NCBI GenBank assembly: GCA_031270705.1
Contig: JAISWW010000118.1
Coordinates: forward strand, 1-41,078
Length of the DNA: 41,078 nucleotides
Source of the DNA: Deltaproteobacteria bacterium
GTDB taxonomy: Bacteria; Desulfobacterota; Desulfarculia; Adiutricales; Adiutricaceae
Direction of reading: 5' to 3'
A program made the position numbers and the translations under genes. This document shows, piece by piece, positions 41,075-41,078 of this stretch. The notes under the pieces are model-generated. The model did not search any database, was not told where the DNA came from, and was given only the letters and a program-made list of their open reading frames with translations. How positions within the stretch are numbered: position 1 is the stretch's first letter; the number at the start of each line of letters is the position of its first letter.

Positions 41075-41078
41075 CGGA

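Overview
The window looks like chromosomal DNA of an anaerobic, fermentative or acetogenic bacterium, most plausibly a member of the Desulfobacterota (former Deltaproteobacteria). This placement is inferred from gene content, not from a marker gene: acetate kinase, an ASKHA-type corrinoid-protein activator (RACo-like), a 2-hydroxyacyl-CoA dehydratase-like protein, several multi-cluster ferredoxins, an atpZ-atpI pair, an amphi-Trp-like protein and a PhoU-kinase fusion. Genes are GC-balanced, while many long intergenic stretches are very AT-rich and hold gene relics and repeats. That mix suggests a genome undergoing erosion, as in host-associated lineages (inference).

Layout. 1-4.5 kb: the end of a probable dnaX, then ybaB/ebfC, then a PHP-like protein, an amphi-Trp-like protein and a PhoU-APH kinase fusion, closed by a strong shared terminator. 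4.5-8.6 kb: ackA (minus), tag (plus) and cstA (minus). 8.6-9.8 kb: a long gene-poor stretch with a compact promoter-plus-terminator unit that could encode a small RNA. 9.8-14.2 kb: a SNF2 ATPase and a SWIM zinc-finger partner (minus), the latter with a minisatellite-coded tail. 14.9-17.9 kb: a 1000-residue TPR/PPR-like repeat protein. 19.3-20.3 kb: an AI-2E/PerM family permease. 20.5-23.6 kb: an AT-rich graveyard of Rpn (PD-(D/E)XK recombination-promoting nuclease) genes, with three diverged copies of the C-terminal segment plus shared 3' flank and an apparent inverted N-terminal relic.

24.0-27.0 kb: a complete pantothenate operon, DUF2520 protein (PanG-type ketopantoate reductase candidate)-panB-panC-panD, with a good sigma70-type promoter. 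27.2-28.1 kb: an IS1634-like transposase without its catalytic core. 28.2-32.0 kb: a small hypothetical gene, then a minus-strand operon atpZ-atpI-miaA-sfsA-rluA-like. 32.4-33.9 kb: a secreted protein with a duplicated Cys module, then a minus-strand pair (ferredoxin, small Cys-rich protein). 34.4-37.6 kb: a promoter-terminator unit, an LpxL/HtrB-like acyltransferase and the RACo-like activator. 37.7-40.9 kb: a minus-strand operon of a signal-peptide/tail-anchored periplasmic protein, a NapH-like polyferredoxin membrane protein and a 2-hydroxyacyl-CoA dehydratase-like protein, probably one redox module. A large hairpin lies at the right edge.

The best candidates for something undescribed are the orphan Rpn C-terminal ORF array, the PHP/amphi-Trp/PhoU-APH operon, the secreted two-repeat Cys protein, two candidate small RNAs, and the periplasmic/NapH-like/HgdB-like redox operon. 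All functional statements rest on sequence reading only; no database search was run.
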